Assembly: GCA_040510375.1 (NCBI GenBank)
Contig: JBEVJC010000011.1
Coordinates: 1-64,000 of the forward strand
Origin: JBEVJC01 sp040510375
Lineage (GTDB): Bacteria; Bacteroidota; Bacteroidia; Chitinophagales; Chitinophagaceae
Direction: 5' to 3'
DNA: 64,000 nucleotides
The translations under genes were made by a program, and so were the position numbers. A model generated the notes under the pieces. The model was not told the origin of the DNA and ran no database searches. It saw only the letters and a list, made by a program, of their open reading frames with translations. Shown piece after piece: positions 25,042-34,082 of the stretch (the first letter of the stretch is position 1; the number at the start of each line of letters is the position of its first letter).

Positions 25042-27462
25042 ATGAAACGGAATACATTGGGCTTGCTGGGCTTGCTACTCTTTCTTACTGTTAATGTTTT
25101 TTCGCAGGAAAAAACGGGAGTACTTACGGGAAGGGTCGTTACTACCGATGGCAGTCCTGTCCCCGATGTAGTGGTATCGCTGAACTATAAAAACAGATCG
25201 GTGATGACAAATGGGGAAGGTCTGTTTGAATTCGCGAGGCTTGTTTCCGGTAATTATGAATTGACAATCTCCCTGGTGGGTTATGAAACGCAGACACAGG
25301 CGGTGACAGTGGAGTCCGGGCGTCTGAACACGGCATCGGTAGTATTAAAAGTGTCCGACAGGCAACTTGCCGAAGTGGTGGTCAAAAGCGCACAACGCGG
25401 ATACAAGGTCAGTAAGGTATCCAATTCACTCCGGCTTCAATCGCCCCTGATTGAAGTGCCACAGAATATCCAGGTGGTGACCGATAAAGTGATCCACGAC
25501 CAGCAGATCTTTGATATGCTGGAAGGTATTACCCGTAATGTGAGTGGCGTTACCCGTAGTGAACATTGGGATAACTACGCCAATATCAGCATGCGTGGAC
25601 AACAGATTGGATCATTCCGTAATGGCATGAACGTGCAGATGCCCTGGGGACCGCTGGTAGAAGATATGAGCATGGTTGAGCGCGTTGAATTTGTAAAAGG
25701 CCCCGCCGGTTTCATGCTGGCCAATGGTGAGCCTACCGGATTTTATAATGTAGTCACCAAAAAACCAACGGGTATCAACCGAGGCGAAGCGGGTTTTACC
25801 ATGGGCAGTTACGATACCTATCGTTCCACGCTCGATCTTGACGGCAGGTTGAGCAAGGATGGAAAACTCCTGTATCGTTTCAATGTAATGGGGCAACTGA
25901 AAAATTCGTTCCGCGATTTCGATTATACCAACCGTTACTCCATTGTACCGGTTCTTACCTATCGCGTTGATGATAAAACATCACTCACCGCAGAGTATAC
26001 ATACCAGTATATGCAGATGGCACTGGTGGGTGCAGCGTATCTGTTTAGTCCAAATGGGTATGGCGATCTCCCCCGTCATTCAACACTTGCCGAACCCAAC
26101 CTGGAGCCAACCAATATCAACGATCATAGTGTCTACCTGACATTGAATCACGAGCTCAGCAGCAACTGGAAATTCACCACCCAACTTGCCTGGTTTGATT
26201 ATAAACAGATTGGTTCATCGCAATGGCCGGCCTACCCGGTGGGCATCGCACCCAATGGTGATGTGACACGTAATATATCTATCTGGGATGCGCGGTCCAA
26301 ATCCAGGCTGGGACAGGCATTCCTTACGGGTGATGTGTCGACCGGTGCCGTCAACCATCGTATTCTTACCGGTATCGATATGGGATACAAAAATTATATG
26401 GCCGACTGGTCGCAGTTTATGGATATCTATGGATACGGATACGATGATAATGGCGACTATGTTCCCCAACCATTCAATATTTATCATCCTTTGCATGGCA
26501 ATGTACCGGGAAATGCACTACCGGTGTTCGACCGCAGTCTGCCGCTGAGTGCCAGGGCTGACGGGAATATTATTTCAGAAAGTTATAGCAGTGTGTATGT
26601 CCAGGATGAACTCCGTTTCCTTCGCGACAGGTTGCGGCTTACACTTGCGGGGAGATTTACCAATATCAAACAAAGCGCATACGGTACCGCTTCAAAGGAT
26701 AATCATTTTACTCCAAGAGTGGGGATCAGTTACTCGGTTGATGAGTCGGTTTCTGTTTACGGATTATACGACCAGGCATTTGTGCCCCAGCAGGGAGTGG
26801 ATACCCTGAACAGGACGCTGGTACCGGTTACGGGTAATAACCTGGAAGCGGGGATCAAGCGCGACTGGTTCGCTGGTAAATGGAATACAACAGCATCCGT
26901 GTACCAGATCGTCCGTAACAATGTGGTGTCGTCCATACCCGGACCTGATTACAAAGTGTTACAGACGGGACAAACCAAAACAAGGGGTATTGAATTTGAC
27001 CTGCGTGGCGAGATCACGCGCGGGTTAAACCTCACCTTGAATTATGCGTATACGTTTGCTGAAGTGACCGATGATGTGGACAAAGAAAAAATTGGCGGTG
27101 CTGTTCCGGGATCAGGTTTTCCGGACCATATCAGCAACGCCTGGCTATCGTACCGACTGCCGCATGGCCGTCTTCATGGCCTTGGATTTTCGCTGGGTTA
27201 TCAATATCAGGTGGGACGGAATACCTGGGACTGGGGTACCAATACTGAAGCAAAACAATTACCTGATTATTTCCGCATGGATGGAAATATTTCCTGGCAG
27301 AACAGCCGCTATAATATTGCGCTGAACGTGAATAATATCCTTGACAGATATCTGTTCCAGGGCGCGCCTTATGAACTGGATAATAATCCTGCCACAACTG
27401 AATATTATTACCAGATTGAACCGGGGGTTAATTTCCGGTTGGGCTTCGGTTACAAATTTTAA
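25042..27462 (+). CDS. TonB-dependent siderophore-type receptor
   Basis: An 806-residue outer-membrane receptor. In order: signal peptide (MKRNTLGLLGLLLFLTVNVF), a CarboxypepD_reg domain (about 25-110), a plug domain (about 120-235: VPQNIQVVTDKVI, ISMRGQQIG, VERVEFVKGPAGFMLANGEP), and a 22-strand-type barrel ending in FRLGFGYKF with a terminal aromatic. The VPQNIQVV and GFMLANGEPTGFYNVVTKKP motifs match the FhuA/FpvA-like siderophore branch rather than SusC. A PepSY membrane protein follows downstream, the usual companion for periplasmic iron-siderophore reduction. Iron regulation is likely, but I could not identify a Fur box. Confidence 0.94.
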   Translation: MKRNTLGLLGLLLFLTVNVFSQEKTGVLTGRVVTTDGSPVPDVVVSLNYKNRSVMTNGEGLFEFARLVSGNYELTISLVGYETQTQAVTVESGRLNTASVVLKVSDRQLAEVVVKSAQRGYKVSKVSNSLRLQSPLIEVPQNIQVVTDKVIHDQQIFDMLEGITRNVSGVTRSEHWDNYANISMRGQQIGSFRNGMNVQMPWGPLVEDMSMVERVEFVKGPAGFMLANGEPTGFYNVVTKKPTGINRGEAGFTMGSYDTYRSTLDLDGRLSKDGKLLYRFNVMGQLKNSFRDFDYTNRYSIVPVLTYRVDDKTSLTAEYTYQYMQMALVGAAYLFSPNGYGDLPRHSTLAEPNLEPTNINDHSVYLTLNHELSSNWKFTTQLAWFDYKQIGSSQWPAYPVGIAPNGDVTRNISIWDARSKSRLGQAFLTGDVSTGAVNHRILTGIDMGYKNYMADWSQFMDIYGYGYDDNGDYVPQPFNIYHPLHGNVPGNALPVFDRSLPLSARADGNIISESYSSVYVQDELRFLRDRLRLTLAGRFTNIKQSAYGTASKDNHFTPRVGISYSVDESVSVYGLYDQAFVPQQGVDTLNRTLVPVTGNNLEAGIKRDWFAGKWNTTASVYQIVRNNVVSSIPGPDYKVLQTGQTKTRGIEFDLRGEITRGLNLTLNYAYTFAEVTDDVDKEKIGGAVPGSGFPDHISNAWLSYRLPHGRLHGLGFSLGYQYQVGRNTWDWGTNTEAKQLPDYFRMDGNISWQNSRYNIALNVNNILDRYLFQGAPYELDNNPATTEYYYQIEPGVNFRLGFGYKF

Positions 27463-27491
27463 TAACAACAACCTTATAAATTATAATTTAT

Positions 27492-27581
27492 ATGAACAGT
27501 AAACTATCACTCCAGTCGCAGGTGTTTTCAAGCTGGTATTATTGTTCAACCATGATCCTTACGGTGGGTAAACCAAACTAG
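27492..27581 (+). CDS. Possible 29-residue small protein between receptor and PepSY genes
   Basis: A short frame starting MNSKLSLQSQVFSSWYYC and ending VGKPN lies 29 bp after the receptor stop, behind an A/T-rich stretch typical of Bacteroidota translation starts. It has a Trp, two Tyr and a Cys. Downstream CCCCCG and CGGGGG can pair around it and the PepSY start. Nothing proves translation. It could be a small protein of the iron-uptake operon or a chance frame. Confidence 0.3.
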   Translation: MNSKLSLQSQVFSSWYYCSTMILTVGKPN

Positions 27582-27639
27582 GCCCCCGTAAATTGTTAAA
27601 AAATAACCCTGGCAGTCACATGCGGGGGTTCAATATAAA

Positions 27640-28824
27640 ATGATGGCTTTTATAAAAAAAAATAAAAACAAGTTTAAAAAATGGGTGGGTTTGGTACACC
27701 TGGTGCTTGGACTCAGTTCAGGCCTTGTGATAGTACTGCTTGGAATAACGGGATGTATACTTGCCTTTGAACAGGAGATCAGGTATGTAACAGAGCCGGC
27801 AGCCTTCACGGAAAAAAAACAAATGTCGGTGCTGCCACCGACGATACTCCGGGATGCTGCGGAAAAACACCTGTCCGGTAAAAAAGCCAATGATATAGAG
27901 TATCCGGGCGAAGGAAGGTCGGCCATTGTTTCCTATTACGATGCTGATAATTATATGACTGTTGCTGTAGACCCTTACACAGCTGAGGTTAAAAAAGTAA
28001 AAAATATGAACCGTGATTTTTTTCGTGTTGTTCTTGACGGTCATTTTTACCTCTGGTTACCTCCATCAGTCGGACAACCGGTTATTGCAACCGCAACACT
28101 TATTTTCCTAATTATGCTTGTAACCGGAATCATACTTTGGTGGCCGAAGAACAAAGCTGCTTTGAAACAACGTTTCTCAGTCAAATGGTCGGCCAAATGG
28201 CGCAGGCGAAATTATGATCTACACAATGTTCCCGGATTTTATATGTCACTAGCGGGAATTATCCTGGCCTGCACAGGACTAGTTTTCGGATTCCAGTGGT
28301 TTGCTGATTCCCTGTACTGGGTCACCAATGGAGGGAAGCCGGCAGCAGAAGCGGTTTATGCCACATCTGATACCATACAGCGGACTGCGGTGCCGGTCAA
28401 TATTACTGACTCACTCTGGTCTGTGACCTATAAGGTTGTCAACGATAAGCAAAGTGTCAGTGTCCATTTCGCGGCCGACCCAACATCTCCCATCGATATT
28501 ACCATCAACAACCGCCCGGGTACATATTACCATACAGATATTTCAAGTTATGATCAGTATTCGGGTGAGCGGTTAATCAACAAGGGCACGTATGCGGGGA
28601 AGTTCAGCGAAGCAACACTTGCCGATAAAATCAGGCGGATGAATTATGATATCCATGTGGGGGCGGTGCTGGGACTACCTGGAAAAATCCTGATGTTTTG
28701 CGCCAGCCTGATTGCTGCCAGCCTGCCTGTCACCGGATTTTATATCTGGTGGGGGAGGAGAAAGAAAAAGCCGGTCAGGAAATTCTCCGGACCGGCTTCA
28801 GACTTAGTTTCTCTACAGCAGTGA
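27640..28824 (+). CDS. PepSY-domain membrane protein (iron-uptake reductase type)
   Basis: A 394-residue inner-membrane protein with four likely membrane helices: VHLVLGLSSGLVIVLLGITG near the start, VIATATLIFLIMLVTGIILWW around 150, a third near 205 (SLAGIILACTGLVFGFQWF) and a last one near 365. PepSY-like segments lie between them, and the WW..R and HNVPGFY patterns are those of the PepSY_TM family, which includes bacterial siderophore-iron reductases. Conserved His in HLVLG, HFYLWLP, HNVPG and HVGAVLG may bind heme. Position after the siderophore receptor supports a role in iron release or uptake. Confidence 0.87.
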   Translation: MMAFIKKNKNKFKKWVGLVHLVLGLSSGLVIVLLGITGCILAFEQEIRYVTEPAAFTEKKQMSVLPPTILRDAAEKHLSGKKANDIEYPGEGRSAIVSYYDADNYMTVAVDPYTAEVKKVKNMNRDFFRVVLDGHFYLWLPPSVGQPVIATATLIFLIMLVTGIILWWPKNKAALKQRFSVKWSAKWRRRNYDLHNVPGFYMSLAGIILACTGLVFGFQWFADSLYWVTNGGKPAAEAVYATSDTIQRTAVPVNITDSLWSVTYKVVNDKQSVSVHFAADPTSPIDITINNRPGTYYHTDISSYDQYSGERLINKGTYAGKFSEATLADKIRRMNYDIHVGAVLGLPGKILMFCASLIAASLPVTGFYIWWGRRKKKPVRKFSGPASDLVSLQQ

Positions 28825-28930
28825 TGACAGGATGCTGATCATATTCCCGGACCGGTTTCAGCCTGAGATTCTACGATCGGGATAACACCTGTTGAGCAAT
28901 GATCAGGTACTATCCGTTATCTGAAATCAG
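28783..28930. repeat. 3'-end echo of the PepSY gene
   Basis: The block CCGGACCGGCTTCAG at the gene's end (28787-28801) recurs 60 bp downstream with one change (28847-28861). More degenerate matching continues through GATCA blocks. A third, very worn unit (TATCCGTTATCTGAAATCAG) runs into the stop codon of the convergent S9 peptidase gene. Confidence 0.7.
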
Positions 28931-31368
28931 AATGCCTTTTTTTCCTGCGGTTTTTTTTCAGCGTTCTTTACATATTTATCCATCCATTCCAGTTGTGCCG
29001 CCAGAACATGTAATACATTTTCCCGGCCCGCATATCCATGCGATTCGTAAGGAAGGCTGATATATTGTACTGTACCACCATGTCCCTTGATGGCATTAAA
29101 CATCCGCTCGCTCTGGATGGGATAGGTTCCTGTATTATTATCTGCATCGCCATGGATCAGCAGGATCGGTGTTTTGATTTTATCAGCATTCGCAAACGGG
29201 CTCATGGCATTGTACAGATCAGGTGCCTGCCAGTAGGTACGGTCTTCGTTCTGGAAACCAAATGGAGTCAGTGACCGGTTGTATGCACCGCTACGGGCAA
29301 TACCTGCTTTAAACAGGTTGGTATGTGCCAGCAGATTCGCGGTCATGAATGCTCCATAACTATGACCCCCTACTGCAACGCGGTTGCTGTCGCCCACACC
29401 AAGTGCAGAAAGTTTTTCAATTGCCGCTCTTGCATTCATTGTCAGTTGTTCGATAAAATTATCATTTGGTTTTCGCGAAATGTCAGTTGCAACAATCGGC
29501 ATTTCGGCATTGTTGAGAACCGCATAACCCTGAGTTACATAAAAAACAGGTGAGCCACCATTTAACAGGGTGAAACGATGTTCGCTGCCACGTATCTGTG
29601 CAGCGTCAGCTGCAGAATTATATTCAGCCGGGTAGGCCCAGATAATCACGGGCAGTGGACCATCCTTAACTGCATTGTAATTTTTTGGAAGGTACAGGTC
29701 GCCGGTAAGATCCACACCATCTGCCCGCTTGTACTGGATTTTTTCCTTTGTAACCCCGTCCAGTTGCGGATAAGGATTGGTAAAACTGGTTAGCTGCCTG
29801 TCAGCGATTTTCTTTTTAAGATCCTTCATCCAGTAATCGGGCATGATACTTTCCGATTCGCGACGGGTAACAAGTGTCAGGCCCACCGGATCCAGCACTT
29901 TTACCACGGTTTCAAAACTCCCTTCGCTGCAGCGCCATAAGATGTCGGATTTTTTTGTTGAAAGATCATAGGACATTAAAAAAGGAAGGTCACCTTTTGG
30001 TGAACTGCCGGCCGTGTTGTTAAACAGGATGGTATTCCCGTTACCGGTTAGTAACAACACTTCCTTGCCGTATCGGTTGGGCGCAGTCACCGGGAAACCC
30101 GGATTACTATATGCATCCGTTGTATTGCGGCTTATTAGTTTTTCAATCTGTCCGGTGCTGCCATTATAGAGATCCAGTTGAATCGTTTGTTTACCGGTCA
30201 GGCCCTGCATAACAATAGCATGGGTTGAGTCGCCCCAGGTAACACCGCGGAACCGCATTTTGGTTTTAAATAATTCTTTTGGCTCACCGGTAAATGGCGC
30301 AGCGATGGCGAGCACCAGATCATGGTATTCTACTTTGGTGCGGATGAGTCCGCTGTCGAGTGGTTGAACCCAGACAATCGTTGATGGTTCATCGTCCTTC
30401 CATTCATAACCACGCCTTACATTGGCAACATTATCATTTCCACTGGGTGCAGTTTCTGATGAAGGGATTTCTGCAAGTTTCGCCACTGCTTTACCATTGA
30501 GATCTGTTACGGTTATGGTTGCCGGAAATCCGCTGTAAGGTACCAGGTAAGAGAAGGGCGTCTGGATAGTACGGGTGAGCAGGTATTTTTTATCAGGAGA
30601 TACAGCAATAGAAACATAGATAGCAGGTACGCCAAGTTTTGTTTCAATACCACGGGTATTTTTTATCAGTTGGGTACTGGCAAAGAAAGCGAAGAGCTGT
30701 TCATCGAACGGCGACTTGATCATGTCCTGGTAAGTTGGCCTGGGTGATGCCTTACCCTGGTTTTCCTGGATGGATGGCCCCCTGGGTACAGGTGGCCTGG
30801 AAGGTGCTGCAGAAGCGGGTTTCAACGTTCCGCGGTAGAGGATCGTTTCGTCATTGAACCAGAGATAGGAACCGGTTAAAGTGTTTAATGGTGTTTTATT
30901 AATCCGGCTTGCCCTGGCAGTTGCTACGTCAATAACGTAGAGGTCAACCTGCGAAGCCGTGGTATTTGTGAAGGCGATTTTTTTTTCGCCCGGACTCCAG
31001 CTGGTTGCTGATGCATAAAGTGGCGATGGCAATCCGGTAATATTAACCAGCCTGCCGGTTTTTATATTTTTTAGATACAGGTTAGTGATGAAGTTCTGCC
31101 TGCTGGGCGCAAAATTGGAGGGGTTGATCCGCAGGCCCGCGATCTTCCACTCAGGCCTTGCCAGTTCTTCCACCGAAGGATAACTGCTGCTCTCGGTGAA
31201 TAACATCCATTCTCCCCGATCGTCAATACTGACGGCGGGAGTAGGTTTTGCAAGCAACATATCGGCAATTGCCTTCGGCGGTGTTTTATAATTGCCGTCG
31301 TCCTGCGCGGGAAGCAGAGTGGGGGAAATCAGGACAAGGAAAAGGGGAACAAGTTTGTTCAATCTCAT
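28927..31368 (-). CDS. S9 family (prolyl oligopeptidase fold) secreted peptidase
   Basis: An 813-residue serine peptidase. A signal peptide (MRLNKLVPLFLVLISPTLLP) is followed by a beta-propeller of about 500 residues and an alpha/beta-hydrolase domain. The catalytic triad is Ser670 in GGHSYGAF, Asp743 in HGDADNN and His777 in ESHGY. The Gly-Gly-His-Ser-Tyr-Gly motif and the overall length fit the S9D glutamyl-endopeptidase-like subgroup. It probably degrades peptides in the periplasm. It shares its 3' intergenic region with the PepSY gene, and its stop codon lies in the last worn echo unit. Confidence 0.92.
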   Translation of the reverse strand: MRLNKLVPLFLVLISPTLLPAQDDGNYKTPPKAIADMLLAKPTPAVSIDDRGEWMLFTESSSYPSVEELARPEWKIAGLRINPSNFAPSRQNFITNLYLKNIKTGRLVNITGLPSPLYASATSWSPGEKKIAFTNTTASQVDLYVIDVATARASRINKTPLNTLTGSYLWFNDETILYRGTLKPASAAPSRPPVPRGPSIQENQGKASPRPTYQDMIKSPFDEQLFAFFASTQLIKNTRGIETKLGVPAIYVSIAVSPDKKYLLTRTIQTPFSYLVPYSGFPATITVTDLNGKAVAKLAEIPSSETAPSGNDNVANVRRGYEWKDDEPSTIVWVQPLDSGLIRTKVEYHDLVLAIAAPFTGEPKELFKTKMRFRGVTWGDSTHAIVMQGLTGKQTIQLDLYNGSTGQIEKLISRNTTDAYSNPGFPVTAPNRYGKEVLLLTGNGNTILFNNTAGSSPKGDLPFLMSYDLSTKKSDILWRCSEGSFETVVKVLDPVGLTLVTRRESESIMPDYWMKDLKKKIADRQLTSFTNPYPQLDGVTKEKIQYKRADGVDLTGDLYLPKNYNAVKDGPLPVIIWAYPAEYNSAADAAQIRGSEHRFTLLNGGSPVFYVTQGYAVLNNAEMPIVATDISRKPNDNFIEQLTMNARAAIEKLSALGVGDSNRVAVGGHSYGAFMTANLLAHTNLFKAGIARSGAYNRSLTPFGFQNEDRTYWQAPDLYNAMSPFANADKIKTPILLIHGDADNNTGTYPIQSERMFNAIKGHGGTVQYISLPYESHGYAGRENVLHVLAAQLEWMDKYVKNAEKKPQEKKAF

Positions 31369-31463
31369 GTTGTTGTTGGTTTTTGGTTGAGGAATGTTTG
31401 GCCAATAACCTCCCGGCCGGCAGTCAGCCGATGCAGGAATTACAGGTCCGACGGTACCCGGCC

Positions 31464-31745
31464 TCAGGCCAGTACGTCGTTAAAATCTGACGTCTTTTGG
31501 AAGACCGATCTTGCGAAACTGCAAAGTGGGATAATTTTGATATCATGTTCACGTGCGTATTCCACCCCATGGTGCACCAGCTGGAGCCCCACTTTTTTAC
31601 CCTTCAGGCTATCATTCACTTCAGTATGTTCAATGATCATCTGGCCGGGAGAAGCCATGGTATAGACCATCTCCGCAAGGATATTGCCCTCTTCTTCCAC
31701 ATAAAACATTCCTTTAGAACCCGCGGTTTTGTGCTGGATAAGCAT
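31464..31745 (-). CDS. GNAT-like N-acetyltransferase (YjdJ/COG2388 type)
   Basis: A 93-residue minimal acetyltransferase. The acetyl-CoA loop is seen in SLKGKKVGLQLVHHGVEYAR, preceded by MIIEHTEVNDSLKG and followed by IKIIPLCSFARSVF, the pattern of the short single-domain YjdJ/GTLF1 family. The substrate is unknown. It lies between the S9 peptidase and the trp promoter with nothing to tie it to either. Confidence 0.85.
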   Translation of the reverse strand: MLIQHKTAGSKGMFYVEEEGNILAEMVYTMASPGQMIIEHTEVNDSLKGKKVGLQLVHHGVEYAREHDIKIIPLCSFARSVFQKTSDFNDVLA

Positions 31746-31802
31746 GAATTGAGATTTTGAGATTATTCAAACAGAATGGTAATTAAAGTTAAAATTTAAA
31801 TA

Positions 31803-31834
31803 TTTGCTGGATTAAAATTTCTTGAGCATCTTTG
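31803..31834 (+). promoter_or_regulatory. trp operon promoter
   Basis: TTTG (31803-31806), a 20-bp spacer and CATCTTTG (31827-31834) fit TTTG-N20-TAnnTTTG with one mismatch, the same spacing as the rpsT promoter. Transcription should begin at or within a few bases of the leader-peptide ATG, making the leader mRNA nearly leaderless. Confidence 0.65.
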
Positions 31835-31840
31835 CCCATC

Positions 31841-31903
31841 ATGAATAGAAACACAAATAATCAACAATGGTGGTGGCAGTCAGACGCTGAACGGGGTTTG
31901 TAA
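31841..31903 (+). CDS. trpL: trp operon leader peptide
   Basis: A 20-residue frame, MNRNTNNQQWWWQSDAERGL, with three consecutive Trp codons (31868-31876). It ends at a TAA placed 28 bp before a strong terminator and 85 bp before trpE. The stop position is right for the translating ribosome to cover the antiterminator strand. This is the classic design of a transcription-attenuation leader, too short for gene finders. Confidence 0.88.
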   Translation: MNRNTNNQQWWWQSDAERGL

Positions 31904-31963
31904 TGCCATTACTTTATTTATAAGGTAGTAGAACCCCGGATTCAATCCGGGGTTTTTGTTTTT
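31892..31963 (+). promoter_or_regulatory. trp attenuator (antiterminator and terminator)
   Basis: Terminator: AACCCCGGA (31932-31940), loop TTCAA, TCCGGGGTT (31946-31954), then a T-run. Competing antiterminator: CGGGGTT (31892-31898) pairs perfectly with AACCCCG (31932-31938), the 5' arm of the terminator. A ribosome stalled at the Trp codons leaves 31892-31898 free, so the antiterminator forms and trpE is transcribed. A ribosome reaching the stop codon at 31901 covers that strand and the terminator forms. The mechanism is inferred from this pairing geometry. Confidence 0.85.
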
Positions 31964-31988
31964 AAAAAGGGGGAAGTAGAAACAGTTT

Positions 31989-33407
31989 ATGAGAACAATA
32001 GAAGTTCACACAGAATGCAGGCGTTTGCTCGCCGATATTTATACTCCGGTCGGGATCTACCTCCGGTTGCGCGACAGGTTCCGTGATACTATCCTGCTGG
32101 AGAGTACCGACTCGCACGCTGCAGAAAACAGTTATTCGTTCATCTGCATCAATGCCATCGGCGGCATCGAAATCAGTGATACCGGGAGTATCGAGACCAA
32201 GATCCCCGGCGACCCGCCAAAGCGCATGGAGCTGAAAGATCCCCAGGCTGTACCCGCACTGGTATGGGAGTACATGTCGCGATTTAAAATGGTGGAAAGC
32301 AACAGGAAGGAAGCGCGTTTTGCACAGGGCCTGTTCGGTTATACCGCTTATGATGCGGTCCGTTTTTTTGATACCATCGGACTGGAAACACATCCCGGTA
32401 CTCCGGTGATTCCATTAATGCGTTACCGGTTTTATCAATATGTAATTGCATTTAATCATTTTAATGACGAACTGTTTATATGCGAAAACAGGATTGCAGG
32501 AATAGAAAGTGATCTTGAAAAACTGGAATCACTGATCCGCAGTAAGGATGTACCGGTGTATCCTTTTTCATTAAAGGATGGCGAGCGCTCCAATATGACC
32601 GATGAAGATTACCGGGAAATGGTGACCAGGGGGATCCGGAGTTGCAAAAGGGGCGATGTATTCCAGATCGTACTCAGCCGCCGTTTCGAACAATCGTTCC
32701 AGGGTGATGAATTCAATGTTTACCGTGCATTACGTAGTATCAATCCATCTCCCTATTTGTTTTTCTTCGACTATGGCGACTACAAATTAATGGGCTCTTC
32801 ACCTGAAGCGCAGCTGCTGGTAAAAAACCAGAAGGCTGTACTGCATCCCATTGCAGGTACATTCAGGCGGACGGGCGATGAGGATCTTGATAAAATAGAA
32901 ACGGCAAGACTATTACTCGATGCCAAAGAAAATGCCGAGCATGTAATGCTGGTGGATCTGGCGCGTAATGATCTGAGTCGCGTGTGTGACGATGTGAAGG
33001 TTGGCAAATTCAGGGAAGTGCAGTATTTCTCGCATGTGATCCACCTGGTGAGTGAGGTAACGGGAATGGTAAGAAAAGAAACCAATCCTTTCGACCTGAT
33101 GGCCCGCACATTTCCTGCAGGCACACTCAGCGGCGCACCAAAGTTCAGGGCCATGGAACTGATCGATGAATATGAGCCAACTGCCCGTTCGTATTATGGT
33201 GGGGCAATCGGTTTTATGGGATTTGATGGGAGTTGTAACCATGCTATCATGATCCGTACATTCCTGAGCCGTCAGAATACCCTGACCTACCAGGCAGGCG
33301 CGGGGGTTGTAGCAGCGAGTGTACCGGAAAATGAATTACAGGAAGTGAATAATAAACTGGGCGCATTGAAAAAAGCCATTGCAACAGCAGTGAGTATTGG
33401 ACAGTAA
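31989..33407 (+). CDS. trpE: Anthranilate synthase component I
   Basis: A 472-residue enzyme converting chorismate to anthranilate with ammonia supplied by TrpG. The N-terminal LLESTDSHAAENSYSF contains the LLES motif of the tryptophan feedback site. The catalytic part has FQIVLSRRFE, YLFFFDYGDYKLMGSSPE, HPIAGTFRRTGDE, and the chorismate-binding DLMARTFPAGTLSGAPK and YYGGAIGFMGFDG. It heads the operon behind the attenuator. The glutaminase subunit is separate, next downstream. Confidence 0.97.
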   Translation: MRTIEVHTECRRLLADIYTPVGIYLRLRDRFRDTILLESTDSHAAENSYSFICINAIGGIEISDTGSIETKIPGDPPKRMELKDPQAVPALVWEYMSRFKMVESNRKEARFAQGLFGYTAYDAVRFFDTIGLETHPGTPVIPLMRYRFYQYVIAFNHFNDELFICENRIAGIESDLEKLESLIRSKDVPVYPFSLKDGERSNMTDEDYREMVTRGIRSCKRGDVFQIVLSRRFEQSFQGDEFNVYRALRSINPSPYLFFFDYGDYKLMGSSPEAQLLVKNQKAVLHPIAGTFRRTGDEDLDKIETARLLLDAKENAEHVMLVDLARNDLSRVCDDVKVGKFREVQYFSHVIHLVSEVTGMVRKETNPFDLMARTFPAGTLSGAPKFRAMELIDEYEPTARSYYGGAIGFMGFDGSCNHAIMIRTFLSRQNTLTYQAGAGVVAASVPENELQEVNNKLGALKKAIATAVSIGQ

Positions 33408-33433
33408 CCCCATTAACAATAAAAACAGAGATC

Positions 33434-34009
33434 GTGACCCGCATACTGGTTTTTGATAATTATGATTCGTTTACGTACAACCTGGTACACCTGGTGGAGA
33501 AGATCACCCATATAAAAGTGGAGGTTTTCCGCAATGATGAGATACCACTGGAAAAAATCAGGGACTACGACAAGATCATTCTCTCACCGGGTCCGGGCAT
33601 TCCCACCGAAGCCGGCCTGCTGCTGGATGTGATAAAGGAATATGCACCCACCAAATCGATATTGGGTGTGTGCCTTGGCCATCAGGCTATCGGTGAGGCT
33701 TTCGGTGGAACGCTGTTTAACCTGTCGACCGTATATCATGGTGTTGCCACACCCATCGGATTGAATGAAGAAGGAAGGGCAAGTGCGTTGTTTGCGGGAC
33801 TGGGCCCCGATATTGAGGTAGGTCGTTATCATAGCTGGGTCATCAACCCGGAAGGATTTCCAGCTAGCCTGGAGATCACAGCCACAGATGCCAGTGGTCA
33901 TATTATGGCCCTGCAACATAAAGAATATGATGTGCAGGGTGTGCAATTCCATCCGGAAAGTGTGCTGACTCCGGAAGGTGAGAAGATCCTGGCGAATTGG
34001 TTGAAATAA
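33434..34009 (+). CDS. trpG: Anthranilate synthase component II (glutamine amidotransferase)
   Basis: A 191-residue class I glutaminase delivering ammonia to TrpE. The N-terminus is VFDNYDSFTYNLVHLVE. The oxyanion motif is SPGPGIP, catalytic Cys lies in ILGVCLGHQAIGEAFGG, and the His-Glu pair in VQFHPESVLTPEG. The start codon is GTG, 26 bp after trpE. The same type of subunit can also serve PabB, but the operon context favours TrpG. Confidence 0.96.
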   Translation: MTRILVFDNYDSFTYNLVHLVEKITHIKVEVFRNDEIPLEKIRDYDKIILSPGPGIPTEAGLLLDVIKEYAPTKSILGVCLGHQAIGEAFGGTLFNLSTVYHGVATPIGLNEEGRASALFAGLGPDIEVGRYHSWVINPEGFPASLEITATDASGHIMALQHKEYDVQGVQFHPESVLTPEGEKILANWLK

Positions 34010-34082
34010 ATCAGCGTGACTTAAATGCATGTTGTATTGAAAATGTCGGGAAATTTTTTGCGGGGACGATAATAATATAAAG

